In this document: positions 42,520-51,176 of the stretch, one piece after another | Layout: each line of letters starts with the position of its first letter | Numbering within the stretch: the stretch's first letter is position 1 | Translations under genes and position numbers: made by a program | DNA from: Streptomyces sp. SAJ15 | GTDB taxonomy: Bacteria > Actinomycetota > Actinomycetes > Streptomycetales > Streptomycetaceae | Assembly: GCF_007595705.1 (NCBI RefSeq) | Contig: NZ_NISY01000005.1 | Coordinates: forward strand, 124,001 to 188,000 | DNA: 64,000 nt | Direction: 5' to 3' | Notes under the pieces: model-generated | Database searches by the model: none | Told to the model about the DNA's origin: nothing | Seen by the model: the letters and a program-made list of their open reading frames with translations, nothing else

Positions 42520-43475
42520 CCCACCGTGTCTCCCGACCCGCGCCCCATCGCGACCAGGTGCTGGGGCTCATGCTGGACGCCCAGGCCGAGCTGATCGCGG
42601 CCTTCGAGGAGTGCGACGGGGCCGCCCGGTTCCGTGCCCAGGACTGGACCCGACCCGGCGGGGGCGGCGGTCACGCCCGGGTCCTGGAGGCCGGCGCCGT
42701 CTTCGAGCGGGCCGGGGTCAACGTCTCGGCCGTCGAGGGCGGACGGGTACCGGAGGCCATCCGGGAGGCCCACGGGCTGGACGCGGACTCCGGGTTCTTC
42801 GCCACCGGACTGTCCACCGTGCTCCACCCGCGCAACCCCTGGGCCCCGTCCTTCCACGCCAACTTCCGCTACTTCGAGGTCGACGGGGACCGCACCTGGT
42901 GGTTCGGCGGCGGCGCCGACATGACCCCCTGCTACGGCTTCGAGGAGGACGCCCGCCATCTGCACCGGACGCTCAAGGAGTGCTGCGACACCTACGACCG
43001 GGCGTTCTACGCGGACGCGAAGAAGGCGTGCGACGACTACTTCCACCTCCCCCACCGCGGGGAGGCCCGGGGCGTCGGCGGCATCTTCTTCGACCATCTG
43101 CACCCCGAGGGACCCGATGGCTGGGACCGCGGCTTCGGGCTGGTCCGGCGCGGCCTGGACGCGCTCCTGCCCGCCTATCTGCCGATCGTGCGGCGCCGCA
43201 TGGACACCCCGTACGGCGAGCGGGAACGGCGCTGGCAGTTGCACCGGCGCGGCCGCTACGTCGAGTTCAACCTGGTCTACGACCGCGGGACCCAGTTCGG
43301 GCTGCAGACGCGGGGCAACACCGAGGCGATCCTCATGTCGCTGCCGCCGATGACCGCCTGGAGCTTCGACCTGCGCCCGGAGCCCGACAGCCCCGAGGCC
43401 CGGCTCTCCGACTTCCTGCGGCCCCGCGACTGGCTGGCCCTGGAATCCCTCGAACCGGCAGAGACCCGACGATGA
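42516..43475 (+). CDS. hemF: oxygen-dependent coproporphyrinogen III oxidase
   Basis: The 319-residue enzyme converts coproporphyrinogen III to protoporphyrinogen IX using O2. The characteristic signature WWFGGGADMTPCYGFEEDA is present, as are HANFRYFEV, the dimer region GVGGIFFDHL, and YVEFNLVYDRGTQFGL with the conserved Arg/Asp. HemF is rare in actinobacteria, which normally oxidise coproporphyrinogen with HemY and finish with HemQ. It overlaps hemE and hemA by four bases each, so it belongs to a tight operon. Its presence commits this set to the protoporphyrin route. Confidence 0.95.
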   Translation: MTHRVSRPAPHRDQVLGLMLDAQAELIAAFEECDGAARFRAQDWTRPGGGGGHARVLEAGAVFERAGVNVSAVEGGRVPEAIREAHGLDADSGFFATGLSTVLHPRNPWAPSFHANFRYFEVDGDRTWWFGGGADMTPCYGFEEDARHLHRTLKECCDTYDRAFYADAKKACDDYFHLPHRGEARGVGGIFFDHLHPEGPDGWDRGFGLVRRGLDALLPAYLPIVRRRMDTPYGERERRWQLHRRGRYVEFNLVYDRGTQFGLQTRGNTEAILMSLPPMTAWSFDLRPEPDSPEARLSDFLRPRDWLALESLEPAETRR

Positions 43476-45022
43476 CGGCGCTCGTCATAGGAGTGAGCCA
43501 CCGCGTCGTCCCGCCGGCGGTCCTGGAGCGGTTCGCGCTCACCGCACCCGACACCGCCATGCTGCTGGACCGGCTGTCCGCGATCCCCGCGATCGCGGAG
43601 GCCGCCGTCCTCGCCACCTGCAACCGAGTGGAGATCTACGTCGAGACCGGGCAGCCGGACCCGGAGCCCTACGCCGTCGCGGCCCCCGGCCCGGGAGCCG
43701 GACCGCACGACGCCGCCGTCGGCGACGCGCTGGCCGGGCTCGGCGCCCTCACCGGCAACTCCACCGAGGAACTGCGCACCCACTGTTACGTCCACCGGGG
43801 GCCCGCGGCCGTCGAGCACCTCATCCGGGTGAGCTGCGGCCTGGACTCCATGGCGCTCGGCGACGCCCAGATCCGCGGGCAGATCCGCGCCGCCTACACC
43901 CTCGCGGCCCACCACGGCAGCGTCGGACCCGTGCTGCACGGGCTGTTCCAGCACGCCCTGCGGGCCGGCAAGCGCGCGGAGAGCGAGACCAGCGTCGGCC
44001 GGTCCGCCGCCTCCATGGTCGGCGTCGCCCTGGACGTGGCGGCCGAGGCCGTGGGATGGCTGGCCGGCCGCCGGGCGCTGGTCGTCGGCGCCGGGACGCT
44101 CGGCGCGCTCAGCGCGGCCTCGCTGCACCGCGCCGGGGTCACCGACGTCACCGTGGTCAACCGCAGTCCGGAGCCCGCCCGCCGGCTGGCGGCCCGGCAC
44201 GGCCATCGCAGCGCCGGTCTGGAGGAGTTGCCCGCGCTGCTGTACGACACCGACCTCGTCCTCTCCGCGACCGGCGCCAGGGAGCCCGTCGTCACCCGGG
44301 AGCTGGCGGCCCCCGCCCTGGCCGGGCGGGCCGCCGACCGCGGCCCGCTGGTCCTCGTCGACCTGGCCCTCCCCCGCGACGTCGATCCGGGCCTGGCGGC
44401 CGAGCCGCGGGTACGGCTGATCGACCTCGCCGCGCTGGACACCCGGTTGAAGGAGACGGCGGCCCTGGTGCCGGTGGACGACGCGTACCGCATCGTCGCC
44501 GAGGAGACCGCCGCCTACCACGACGGCAGGCGGCGGGAGCGGGTCACCCCGCTCATCGTCGCGATGCGCAGCAACGCGCTGTCCATCGCCGAGGCCGAGG
44601 TGGATCGGCTGCTCGACCGGGCGCCGGCGCTCACCGGCTCGGTGCGCGGCGAGGTGGAGCGCACCGCCCGTCGGATCGCGGAGAAGCTGATGCACCGGCC
44701 GACGGTGCGGGTGCGGGAGATGGCCGCGCAGCCGGACGGACACGCGTATGTCCAGGTGGTCCACGATCTGTTCGGGCCGGCCGAGCCGGCGGGACCACCC
44801 AGGCCGGGGACGACCGCCGAGCCGACGGGATCGCACGGGCCGGGGACGAGCGCCGAGCCTACGGGACCACCCGGCCCCGGGACGACCGCCGAGCCGACGG
44901 GACCACCCGGCCCCGGGACGACCGCCGACCCGTCCGAGCCGCCGGGGCCACCGCCCGCGCCGACATCCGCGACCACGCCCGCGACCCACCCCGCACCGAA
45001 GACCGGAGGCGACCGACCATGA
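43472..45022 (+). CDS. hemA: glutamyl-tRNA reductase with repeat-rich tail
   Basis: This is the first enzyme of the C5 pathway: Glu-tRNA to glutamate-1-semialdehyde, NADPH-dependent. The N-terminal catalytic motif LATCNRVEIYVE has C50; GAGTLG marks the nucleotide-binding domain; SCGLDSMALGDAQIRGQIR and VDLALPRDVDP are family segments. The family core ends near residue 430. The remaining 85 residues are Gly/Pro/Thr-rich: about four 12-residue units (GPPGPGTTAEPT) encoded by a 36-bp tandem repeat at about 44790-44935. It overlaps hemF and hemC. A glutamate-1-semialdehyde aminomutase (hemL) is absent here. Confidence 0.93.
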   Translation: MTALVIGVSHRVVPPAVLERFALTAPDTAMLLDRLSAIPAIAEAAVLATCNRVEIYVETGQPDPEPYAVAAPGPGAGPHDAAVGDALAGLGALTGNSTEELRTHCYVHRGPAAVEHLIRVSCGLDSMALGDAQIRGQIRAAYTLAAHHGSVGPVLHGLFQHALRAGKRAESETSVGRSAASMVGVALDVAAEAVGWLAGRRALVVGAGTLGALSAASLHRAGVTDVTVVNRSPEPARRLAARHGHRSAGLEELPALLYDTDLVLSATGAREPVVTRELAAPALAGRAADRGPLVLVDLALPRDVDPGLAAEPRVRLIDLAALDTRLKETAALVPVDDAYRIVAEETAAYHDGRRRERVTPLIVAMRSNALSIAEAEVDRLLDRAPALTGSVRGEVERTARRIAEKLMHRPTVRVREMAAQPDGHAYVQVVHDLFGPAEPAGPPRPGTTAEPTGSHGPGTSAEPTGPPGPGTTAEPTGPPGPGTTADPSEPPGPPPAPTSATTPATHPAPKTGGDRP

Positions 45023-45960
45023 CGACCGGCATCTCGACCCGGACCCTGCGCATGGGCACCCGGCGCAGCGCCCTGGCCCTGGCCCAGTCGGCCGGCTGCG
45101 CCGAACGGCTCACCCTGCACACCGGCGTGCCGGTGCGGACCGTCGGCATCACCACCGAGGGCGACACCAGCACCGCGGCCATCACCTCGATGGGCGGCAC
45201 CGGGGTGTTCGTCCAGGCGGTGCGGAGCGCGCTGTCGGCCGGGCGGATCGACTTCGCCGTCCACTCCTACAAGGACCTGCCGACCGCCGTGCCCGAGGGG
45301 ATCGTCGTGGCGGCCGTACCGGCACGAGAGGATCCGCGCGACGCGCTGGTCACCGCGGACGGCCGCCGGCTGGACGAGCTGCCCGACGGCGCCCGCGTCG
45401 GCACCGGATCGCCGCGCCGCGCGGGGCAGTTGCTGGCGCTGCGCCCCGGCCTGGAGGTGGTCCCGCTGCGCGGCAACGTGGACACCCGGCTGGGCCGGGT
45501 GCACTCCGGGGAGCTGGACGGGGTGGTGCTGGCGGCGGCCGGCCTGGCCCGGCTGGGACGGCTCGGCGAGGCCACCGAACTGCTCGCCCCGAGCCGCTTC
45601 GTGCCCGCCCCCGCGCAGGGAGCGCTGGCCGTCGAGTGCCGCGCCGACGACCCCGACCTGGCCCGGCTGCTCGGCGTGCTGGACGATCCGGCGACCCGTA
45701 CCGCGGTCGCGGCCGAGCGGGCGGTGCTGGCCCGGCTGGAGGCCGGGTGCAGTGCGCCCGTCGGCGCGTACGCCCGGGTGACGGGGGCGCCACCCGGCGC
45801 CGAACTCGACCTGACCGCCGTCCTCACCTCCACCGACGGCCGGCTGCGCACCCTGCGCACGCTGCGCGCCGCACCGCCCTACGAGGCCCCGACCGTCGGC
45901 CACGACCTGGCCGACGCGCTGCTGAAGGCCCACGCACGCATCGAGGGAGTCGCCCCGTGA
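45019..45960 (+). CDS. hemC: porphobilinogen deaminase
   Basis: The 313-residue hydroxymethylbilane synthase has the catalytic aspartate D86 (AVHSYKDLPTA), the arginine-rich pocket GSPRRAGQL and RGNVDTRL, and the dipyrromethane cofactor Cys C244 (EAGCSAPVGA). It overlaps hemA (ATGA) and hemB (GTGA) by four bases. In Streptomyces chromosomal sets a hemD-type gene normally follows hemC; here hemB follows directly, so the set relies on a uroporphyrinogen-III synthase from elsewhere. Confidence 0.95.
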   Translation: MTTGISTRTLRMGTRRSALALAQSAGCAERLTLHTGVPVRTVGITTEGDTSTAAITSMGGTGVFVQAVRSALSAGRIDFAVHSYKDLPTAVPEGIVVAAVPAREDPRDALVTADGRRLDELPDGARVGTGSPRRAGQLLALRPGLEVVPLRGNVDTRLGRVHSGELDGVVLAAAGLARLGRLGEATELLAPSRFVPAPAQGALAVECRADDPDLARLLGVLDDPATRTAVAAERAVLARLEAGCSAPVGAYARVTGAPPGAELDLTAVLTSTDGRLRTLRTLRAAPPYEAPTVGHDLADALLKAHARIEGVAP

Positions 45961-46985
45961 CCCTGTACACCGAACCGCCCGCCGAACCTCCCGGACCGCG
46001 GCGGCCCACCGTCCGCCCGCGGCGGCTGCGCGCCACCGCCGCGCTGCGCGGGCTGGTGGCCGAGACCCGGTGGCATCCGCGGCAGCTGATCCTGCCGCTG
46101 TTCGTCAAGGAGGGCGTCGAGGCGCCGCAGCCGATCCGTTCGATGCCCGGCGTCGTCCAGCACACGCTGGACTCGCTGCGGAAGGCCGCGCGCGAGGCGG
46201 CCGACGCCGGCGTGGGCGGGCTGATGCTCTTCGCCGTCCCCGAACGCAAGGACGCCACCGGCTCGGAGGCGTTCCGGCCCGACGGCATCCTCCAGCGGGC
46301 CATCCGGGAGACCGTGGACGAGGTCGGGGACGAGACCGTCGTGATGAGCGACGTGTGCCTGGACGAGTTCACCGACCACGGCCACTGCGGTCTGCTCACC
46401 CCGGACGGCCGGGTGGACAACGACGCCACCGTGGACGCCTACGCGGCGATGGCGGTGCTGCACGCGGAGGCCGGGGTGCGCGCCGTCGGACCGAGCGGGA
46501 TGATGGACGGTCAGGTGGGCGCCATCCGACGTGCCCTGGACGAGGCCGGCCACCCCGACGTCGCCATCCTCGCCTATACGGCGAAGTACGCGTCCGCGTT
46601 CTACGGGCCCTTCCGGGACGCCGTGGAGTGCGATCTGCGCGGGGACCGCAGGGCCTATCAGATGGACCCGGCGGGCCGGCGCGACGAGGCGCTCCGGGAG
46701 CTCGCCCTCGACGTGGCGGAGGGCGCCGACCTGGTGATGGTCAAGCCCGCCCTGGCCTACCTCGACATCGTGCGGGCGGTGGCGGACACCTCGCCCGTGC
46801 CGGTGGTCACATACCAGATCTCGGGTGAGTACGCGATGGTGGAGGCCGCAGCCGCCCGGGGGTGGCTCGACCGGGAGCGGGTGATCCGGGAGACCCTCAC
46901 CGCCGTCCGCCGGGCCGGCGCCGACGCCGTCCTCACCTACTGGGCCCTGGAGGCCGCCCGTTGGGCCGCCGACGACGACCTGTGA
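45957..46985 (+). CDS. hemB: porphobilinogen synthase (ALA dehydratase)
   Basis: The 342-residue enzyme condenses two 5-aminolevulinate to porphobilinogen. Active-site lysines are K210 (YTAKYASAFYGPF) and K263 (VMVKPALAYLDI). The metal region DVCLDEFTDHGHCG keeps two cysteines (C134, C144) with Asp in the place of the third, a mixed zinc/magnesium-type site also found in actinobacteria. The GTG start overlaps the hemC stop. It is the last gene of the rightward hem operon. Confidence 0.94.
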   Translation: MTLYTEPPAEPPGPRRPTVRPRRLRATAALRGLVAETRWHPRQLILPLFVKEGVEAPQPIRSMPGVVQHTLDSLRKAAREAADAGVGGLMLFAVPERKDATGSEAFRPDGILQRAIRETVDEVGDETVVMSDVCLDEFTDHGHCGLLTPDGRVDNDATVDAYAAMAVLHAEAGVRAVGPSGMMDGQVGAIRRALDEAGHPDVAILAYTAKYASAFYGPFRDAVECDLRGDRRAYQMDPAGRRDEALRELALDVAEGADLVMVKPALAYLDIVRAVADTSPVPVVTYQISGEYAMVEAAAARGWLDRERVIRETLTAVRRAGADAVLTYWALEAARWAADDDL

Positions 46986-47402
46986 CACCGACGGCCGGGG
47001 GCCGCCGGCCCCCGGCCGGGGCACCCGCGGCGAAGGCCCGGCGCCGACCGGCCGTATGGCCGACCGACTGACGGGCTGACCGGCTGGCCGACTGACCGAC
47101 TGACCGCTGGTCGACGCGGCGGCCGGCGCGACGGCACGGTCGGGCGCGCCGTGGCGCGAGGCGCGCGGACCGGCCCGCCCGGGCCGGTCCGTGGCCGAGC
47201 AGTCCTGGATGGAGCCCGGCCAGCCCAGCGGCCCGGCCCCGGCCGCCCGTGTCAGCCATGCGGCCTCTCGAAGACGTCCGCCGTCGGGCCCCTTCCGGGC
47301 CACGCGTCCCGGTGCGCCACCCGGCGCCGGCGAGACCCGGACGGACGCCCGGAGTCCGGCCTTCTCAGGGCCGACGGGCGCGGGCGCTCCCGTGAGGCGG
47401 GT
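46986..47402. other. gene-free spacer after hemB
   Basis: Simple repeats of the CTGACCGA/CTGGCCGA type occur at about 47055-47110. No coding frame, strong terminator, RNA gene or regulatory motif was recognised in the remainder. Confidence 0.5.
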
Positions 47403-48053
47403 TCAGGGGCGGGTCAGCCGGAGGGCGTCCTCGCGGCTGAGGAAGGCGAGTCGGGCCCGCTTCTCGGGGAGGTAGACCTCGGGGATGTCGATCTCGGGCA
47501 GGGTGACCTCGGGGCCGGTCACGAAGCCGGAGCGGACGAAGCGGGCGATGGCCTTCTCGTTGCGGGCGTCGGGTTCGACCACGATGCGCAGCACCTCGGG
47601 GTCCGCGAGCGTGAAGCCGAGCAGCGCGCACATCACCGCGGCGGTGAAGCCCGGGCGGGCACCGCCCTCGGCGGGGCCGAGCATCAGGTGGGCGCCGATG
47701 TCGCCGGGCTGGACCTCGTAGCACTCGCTGACCCGGTCGGCCTCGGGCTGGTACGTCTGGAACAGCGCCACCGGCTCGCCGTCCAGGCGCACCAGGAAGG
47801 CGTGGTGCGTGCTGCGGGAGTCCAGGTCCTGGTAGATCTCCCGCACCTGCTCGCGGCTGAGCTCGCGCATCCCCCAGAACCGGGCCCGCTCCTCCGACGC
47901 CCAGGCGTGGATCACGTCGATGTCCCGCGCGGGGTCCACGGGGGTGATCCGGACCGTCCCGAAGCCCTCGACCGTCTGCTCGTACGCGGCGGCGCGGGCG
48001 GCGGGCCCGGTGGCCTCGGGGGTCCGCGGGACCTCGGTGGCCTCAGTCGTCAT
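47403..48053 (-). CDS. siderophore-type GNAT acyltransferase (desH-like)
   Basis: The 216-residue protein is of the IucB/RhbD/AlcB-like acyltransferase family: VRITPVDPARDIDVIHAWASEERARFWGM at the start, then EIYQDLDS, FLVRLDGEPVALFQTY, the core GDIGAHLMLGP and VVEPDARNEKAIARFVRSGF. It probably acylates an amine or hydroxylamine of a siderophore precursor with an acyl-CoA. It overlaps the upstream acylase gene by 11 bp. A penicillin-amidase gene plus N-acyltransferase is the desG/desH pair I recall from arylacetyl-desferrioxamine clusters. No desA-D gene is in this window. Confidence 0.82.
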   Translation of the reverse strand: MTTEATEVPRTPEATGPAARAAAYEQTVEGFGTVRITPVDPARDIDVIHAWASEERARFWGMRELSREQVREIYQDLDSRSTHHAFLVRLDGEPVALFQTYQPEADRVSECYEVQPGDIGAHLMLGPAEGGARPGFTAAVMCALLGFTLADPEVLRIVVEPDARNEKAIARFVRSGFVTGPEVTLPEIDIPEVYLPEKRARLAFLSREDALRLTRP

Positions 48054-50169
48054 GTCTCTCCTCGATCAGGTGGTTCCAGTCGGTGATCACGGGGGCGAGC
48101 CCGCCGCGCACCCACAGCGGCAGTTGGTCACGGTGGTGGGCGTCGCCCGGCACTCCGGAGGCGCCGAAGGGGACCACCCAGAGGCTGTCCTCGCGTCGCG
48201 CCAGGTCCCAGACGTAGCGGGCGGCGGGGCCACGGGCGCTGAGATCGGTGGCGCCGGGGACGCTCATGGTGGACAGCACGCAGTCGTGGTCGCCGGAGAG
48301 CCCCGGCCACTCCTCGGCGGGCTCGTCCGGCAGGGCCTGCCAGGGGGCGAGCCGGTGCAGTTCGCCCCAGGTGACGGGGGCGGCGTCCGAGCCGGCGGCG
48401 GCCTGCTCGGCGGCCACCTCCTCAAGGGCGGATCTGGCGGCCTCGGCCCGGTCGATGCCGGGCAGCAGCTCGGTGGTGAGCAGGGTCTCCAGGGCGAACG
48501 CGACGCGCGGCAGCAGCGCCAGCCAGGGCCAGAAGACGTGCGGATACGGATAGGCGAACGCGGCGGGGTCGGCCAGCGCGGACAGGTCGGGGTGGGCCGC
48601 CAGCCGGCGCACCACGGCCGAGCGCACGGCGGCGTACGCGGCGGCGTCCGTGCTGTCGGCGTCCATCCGGCGGTCCCAGCGGAGCAGCCGGTCGCGCAGC
48701 CGGGCGGCGTCGGGGCCGAGTCCGCTCACCTCGCCGAGCAGGTCCAGCAGGCGTCGCGCGGAGGCCAGGTGGGTGTCGGTGTGGATGGCGGCCATGTCGC
48801 CGGCGGACCAGTCGGCGGACGCCGCGAGAAGTTCCCCGATCCGCGCCGCGCGGTGCGGCGGGGCGAACTCGACGCCGAGCGGGCCGGCGAGGCCCCGCTG
48901 GTTGGCCATGACCGCGTACCCGTCGACCGGCTCGCGCGGCGGTTCGTGCCAGCCCTGCCACTCATGGCCGGGCTGCCACGCGGGCACGGCGCGCAGCCGG
49001 TTGTCGCGGTGGCGCAGCGGGACGGCGCCGGCGACGCGGTGCAGCAGCCCGCCTTCGGTGTCGGCGGCCTGGACGACGTTGACCGGCTCGGCCCACTGGT
49101 CGAAGGCCCGGTCGACGTCGGCGACGGTCCGGGCCCGCAGCAGCGCGGGCAGCGCGCCGAAGCCGAGCTCGCCGCGGACGCGCGGGGGGTAGCGGAGGCT
49201 GATCGCCCGGCCCGCGCCCTCCGGGTCGGCGGTGCCGTCGGGGCCCTCGGTGGTCTCCGGGCCCCCGACGATGACGGGCCCGCGCTCGGTCTCGATGATC
49301 TCGACCTGGACCGGGTCGCCGTTCGCGACCTCGATGGTCTCGACGTGCCGCGTGGCGGGGCGCCAGCCGTCCGGGCCGAGGGCCTCCACCTCGTCGGCGC
49401 CCGCGCCGCGGCGCAGCCGCTCCTGGTAGAGGTCCTGGTAGTCGGCCATGGCGTTGGTGATGGCCCAGGCCACCGTGCCGGTGTGGCCGAAGTGGGCGAG
49501 GCCGGGGACACCGGGCACGGCGAGGCCGACCACGTCGTACTCGGGGCAGGCGAGGTGGATCTGCTGGTAGACGCCGGGGTCCTCGATGAACCGGTGCGGG
49601 TCGCCGGCGATGAGGGCGGCGCCGGTGGCGGTGCGGTCGCCGGCCACGAGCCAGCCGTTGCTGCCCGAGGTGCCGGGGCCGTCGGTGGCGAACAGCTCGA
49701 TGGCCTCGTCCCCGAGCCGGCGGGCCACCTCCTCGCGCCAGAGCTTGGTGGGGAAGCCGGCGAAGAGGATGTGGGTGGAGAGCCAGACGCCCAGCGGGGT
49801 CCAGGGCCGCCAGTGCCCGGGGGTCAGCCCGGTGGCGGCGAACTGGGGGGCGCGGCGGGCCCCGGCCGCGAGCCCGGCGTTGACCCCGTCGACGTAGGCG
49901 GTGACCCAGGCGGCGGTGTCGGCGTCGAGGGAGCGGAAGCAGCGCCGCGCGGTGTCCTCCAGCCGGGCCTGCCGGGCGAAGCGGTCCCAGCCGACGGCTT
50001 CGACGCCCAGGAAGGCGGCCGTGGTGCCCCCCACGCGGTGCCGCTCGACCTCGAGTTGCCAGGCCCGGTCCATGGCGGCGTTACGGCCCTGGGCGAAGGC
50101 GAGCTCGTGGGGGCTGTCCGCGCGGAGATGGGGGATCCCCCAGGCGTCCCGATAGACCTCGGTACTCAC
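48043..50169 (-). CDS. penicillin-acylase-family Ntn hydrolase (desG-like)
   Basis: The 708-residue protein has features of penicillin amidases: N-terminal DAWGIPHLRA and FAQGRNAAMDRAWQLEV, then the maturation serine in TSGSNGWLVAG (the Ser-Asn that becomes the beta-chain N-terminus), GDPHR, GHTGTVAWAITNAMAD, and late YVWDLARRED. No signal peptide is seen, so it probably acts in the cytoplasm, unlike secreted acylases. With the overlapping acyltransferase it resembles the desG/desH pair. The GTG start lies 20 bp after an iron box, so iron repression is expected. Confidence 0.87.
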   Translation of the reverse strand: MSTEVYRDAWGIPHLRADSPHELAFAQGRNAAMDRAWQLEVERHRVGGTTAAFLGVEAVGWDRFARQARLEDTARRCFRSLDADTAAWVTAYVDGVNAGLAAGARRAPQFAATGLTPGHWRPWTPLGVWLSTHILFAGFPTKLWREEVARRLGDEAIELFATDGPGTSGSNGWLVAGDRTATGAALIAGDPHRFIEDPGVYQQIHLACPEYDVVGLAVPGVPGLAHFGHTGTVAWAITNAMADYQDLYQERLRRGAGADEVEALGPDGWRPATRHVETIEVANGDPVQVEIIETERGPVIVGGPETTEGPDGTADPEGAGRAISLRYPPRVRGELGFGALPALLRARTVADVDRAFDQWAEPVNVVQAADTEGGLLHRVAGAVPLRHRDNRLRAVPAWQPGHEWQGWHEPPREPVDGYAVMANQRGLAGPLGVEFAPPHRAARIGELLAASADWSAGDMAAIHTDTHLASARRLLDLLGEVSGLGPDAARLRDRLLRWDRRMDADSTDAAAYAAVRSAVVRRLAAHPDLSALADPAAFAYPYPHVFWPWLALLPRVAFALETLLTTELLPGIDRAEAARSALEEVAAEQAAAGSDAAPVTWGELHRLAPWQALPDEPAEEWPGLSGDHDCVLSTMSVPGATDLSARGPAARYVWDLARREDSLWVVPFGASGVPGDAHHRDQLPLWVRGGLAPVITDWNHLIEERHDD

Positions 50170-50188
50170 ACGTAACTCCCCATCTCCT

Positions 50189-50212
50189 TTAGGTTAGGCT
50201 GGCCTAACTTAA
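50189..50212. promoter_or_regulatory. DmdR/IdeR iron box
   Basis: TTAGGTTAGGCTGGCCTAAC (50189-50208) followed by TTAA. The central arms GTTAGGC and GCCTAAC are perfect around TG, and the outer bases continue the AT-rich symmetry. This agrees closely with the actinobacterial iron box TTAGGTTAGGCTAACCTAA. It lies between the divergent acylase and SIP genes and can control both. Confidence 0.92.
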
Positions 50213-50300
50213 AGGACCGTTGCACGGAAAACAATTTCGCACGGGGATTCGCCCGGGAAGACTCCCGACCGACGTCCCGGTCGATGGGGAGGAGCAGGCA

Positions 50301-51026
50301 GTGGGGCATGGCTGGGAGGGCGTCGTCCTCAAGCTGATGCGGGGCAAGGACTTCGTGTTCACGGTGACCGGCGCCGAGCAGGTCACCGAGCGGTACCGCC
50401 GGGTGTCGCTGACCGACGGCGGGATGCTCGCCGCCACCGGGGTGCACCCGACCATGTGGGTGCGGATGTGGTTCCAGGACGCGGGCAAGCCGCACCAGCG
50501 GGCCTACACCCTGGTGGACCCCGACCCGGCCGCCGGCACCTTCAGCCTGGAGTTCGCGCTGCACGACGGCCGCGCCAGCGACTGGGCGCGGAAGGTCGAG
50601 CCCGGTGACACGATCGAGGCGACCGTCCAGGGCACCGGCTTCACGATGCCCGACCCGCTGCCGTCCCGGCTGTTCGTGATCGGCGACCCGGCGTCGCTGC
50701 CGGCCGTCAACTCGCTGCTCGACGCGGTCGGCGAGGTGCCCGCGACCGTCTGGTTCGAGACGCCGCACGCCTCCGACCGCGAGCTGCCCTTCCGGGTGCG
50801 CCCGGACCACCACGACCTGCGGCTGGTGGAGCGCCGGGACGCCGGCGCGCATCTGGTCCGGGAGGTGAAGGCGGCGCTGCCGGGGCTTCTCGCGGACACG
50901 GCCAACGCCTACGTCTGGATCGCCTGCGACGCCCTGACCACCCGCACCCTGACCTCGTTCGTGCGCAAGGAGCTGGGGCTGCCCAAGGACCGGGTCAACG
51001 CCCTCGGCTACTGGCGCACGATCTGA
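50301..51026 (+). CDS. siderophore-interacting protein (FAD ferric-siderophore reductase)
   Basis: The 241-residue protein belongs to the SIP family that reduces ferric siderophores with NAD(P)H and FAD. The FAD-binding motif is RAYTLVDPDP (R-x-Y-T/S). HDGRASDWARKVEPGD and LFVIGDPASLPAVNSLLD form the nucleotide-side region; WIACDALTTRTLTSFVRKE and LGYWR complete the family pattern. GTG 50301 is favoured because GGGAGGAG lies six bases upstream; earlier in-frame starts lack a site. It is divergent from the desG/H pair with the iron box between. Confidence 0.93.
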   Translation: MGHGWEGVVLKLMRGKDFVFTVTGAEQVTERYRRVSLTDGGMLAATGVHPTMWVRMWFQDAGKPHQRAYTLVDPDPAAGTFSLEFALHDGRASDWARKVEPGDTIEATVQGTGFTMPDPLPSRLFVIGDPASLPAVNSLLDAVGEVPATVWFETPHASDRELPFRVRPDHHDLRLVERRDAGAHLVREVKAALPGLLADTANAYVWIACDALTTRTLTSFVRKELGLPKDRVNALGYWRTI

Positions 51027-51046
51027 GCCGCCCGCCCCGAGAACGA

Positions 51047-51086
51047 CACCGTGCCCGCCCGGCGAGTTCGCCGGGCGGGCACGGTG
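51047..51086. terminator. 18-bp perfect bidirectional terminator hairpin
   Basis: The arms 51047-51064 (CACCGTGCCCGCCCGGCG) and 51069-51086 (CGCCGGGCGGGCACGGTG) are perfectly complementary around an AGTT loop. It lies between the convergent SIP and snpA genes. Confidence 0.9.
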
Positions 51087-51176
51087 CTCGTGTGGGGAGA
51101 GCGCACGGGGGGCTTCGGTCGTCCGACGCCCGGTTCAACGGGCGCCGGACGCCTCGGCCGTCGAGCTCACGCGGGG

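Noticed and set aside
37902..46985. hem genes as the ordinary chromosomal set
   Set aside because: The usual Streptomyces order has hemD after hemC, plus hemL and hemQ, and lacks hemF; here hemF is present and the others are missing. A check of the whole genome is still required.
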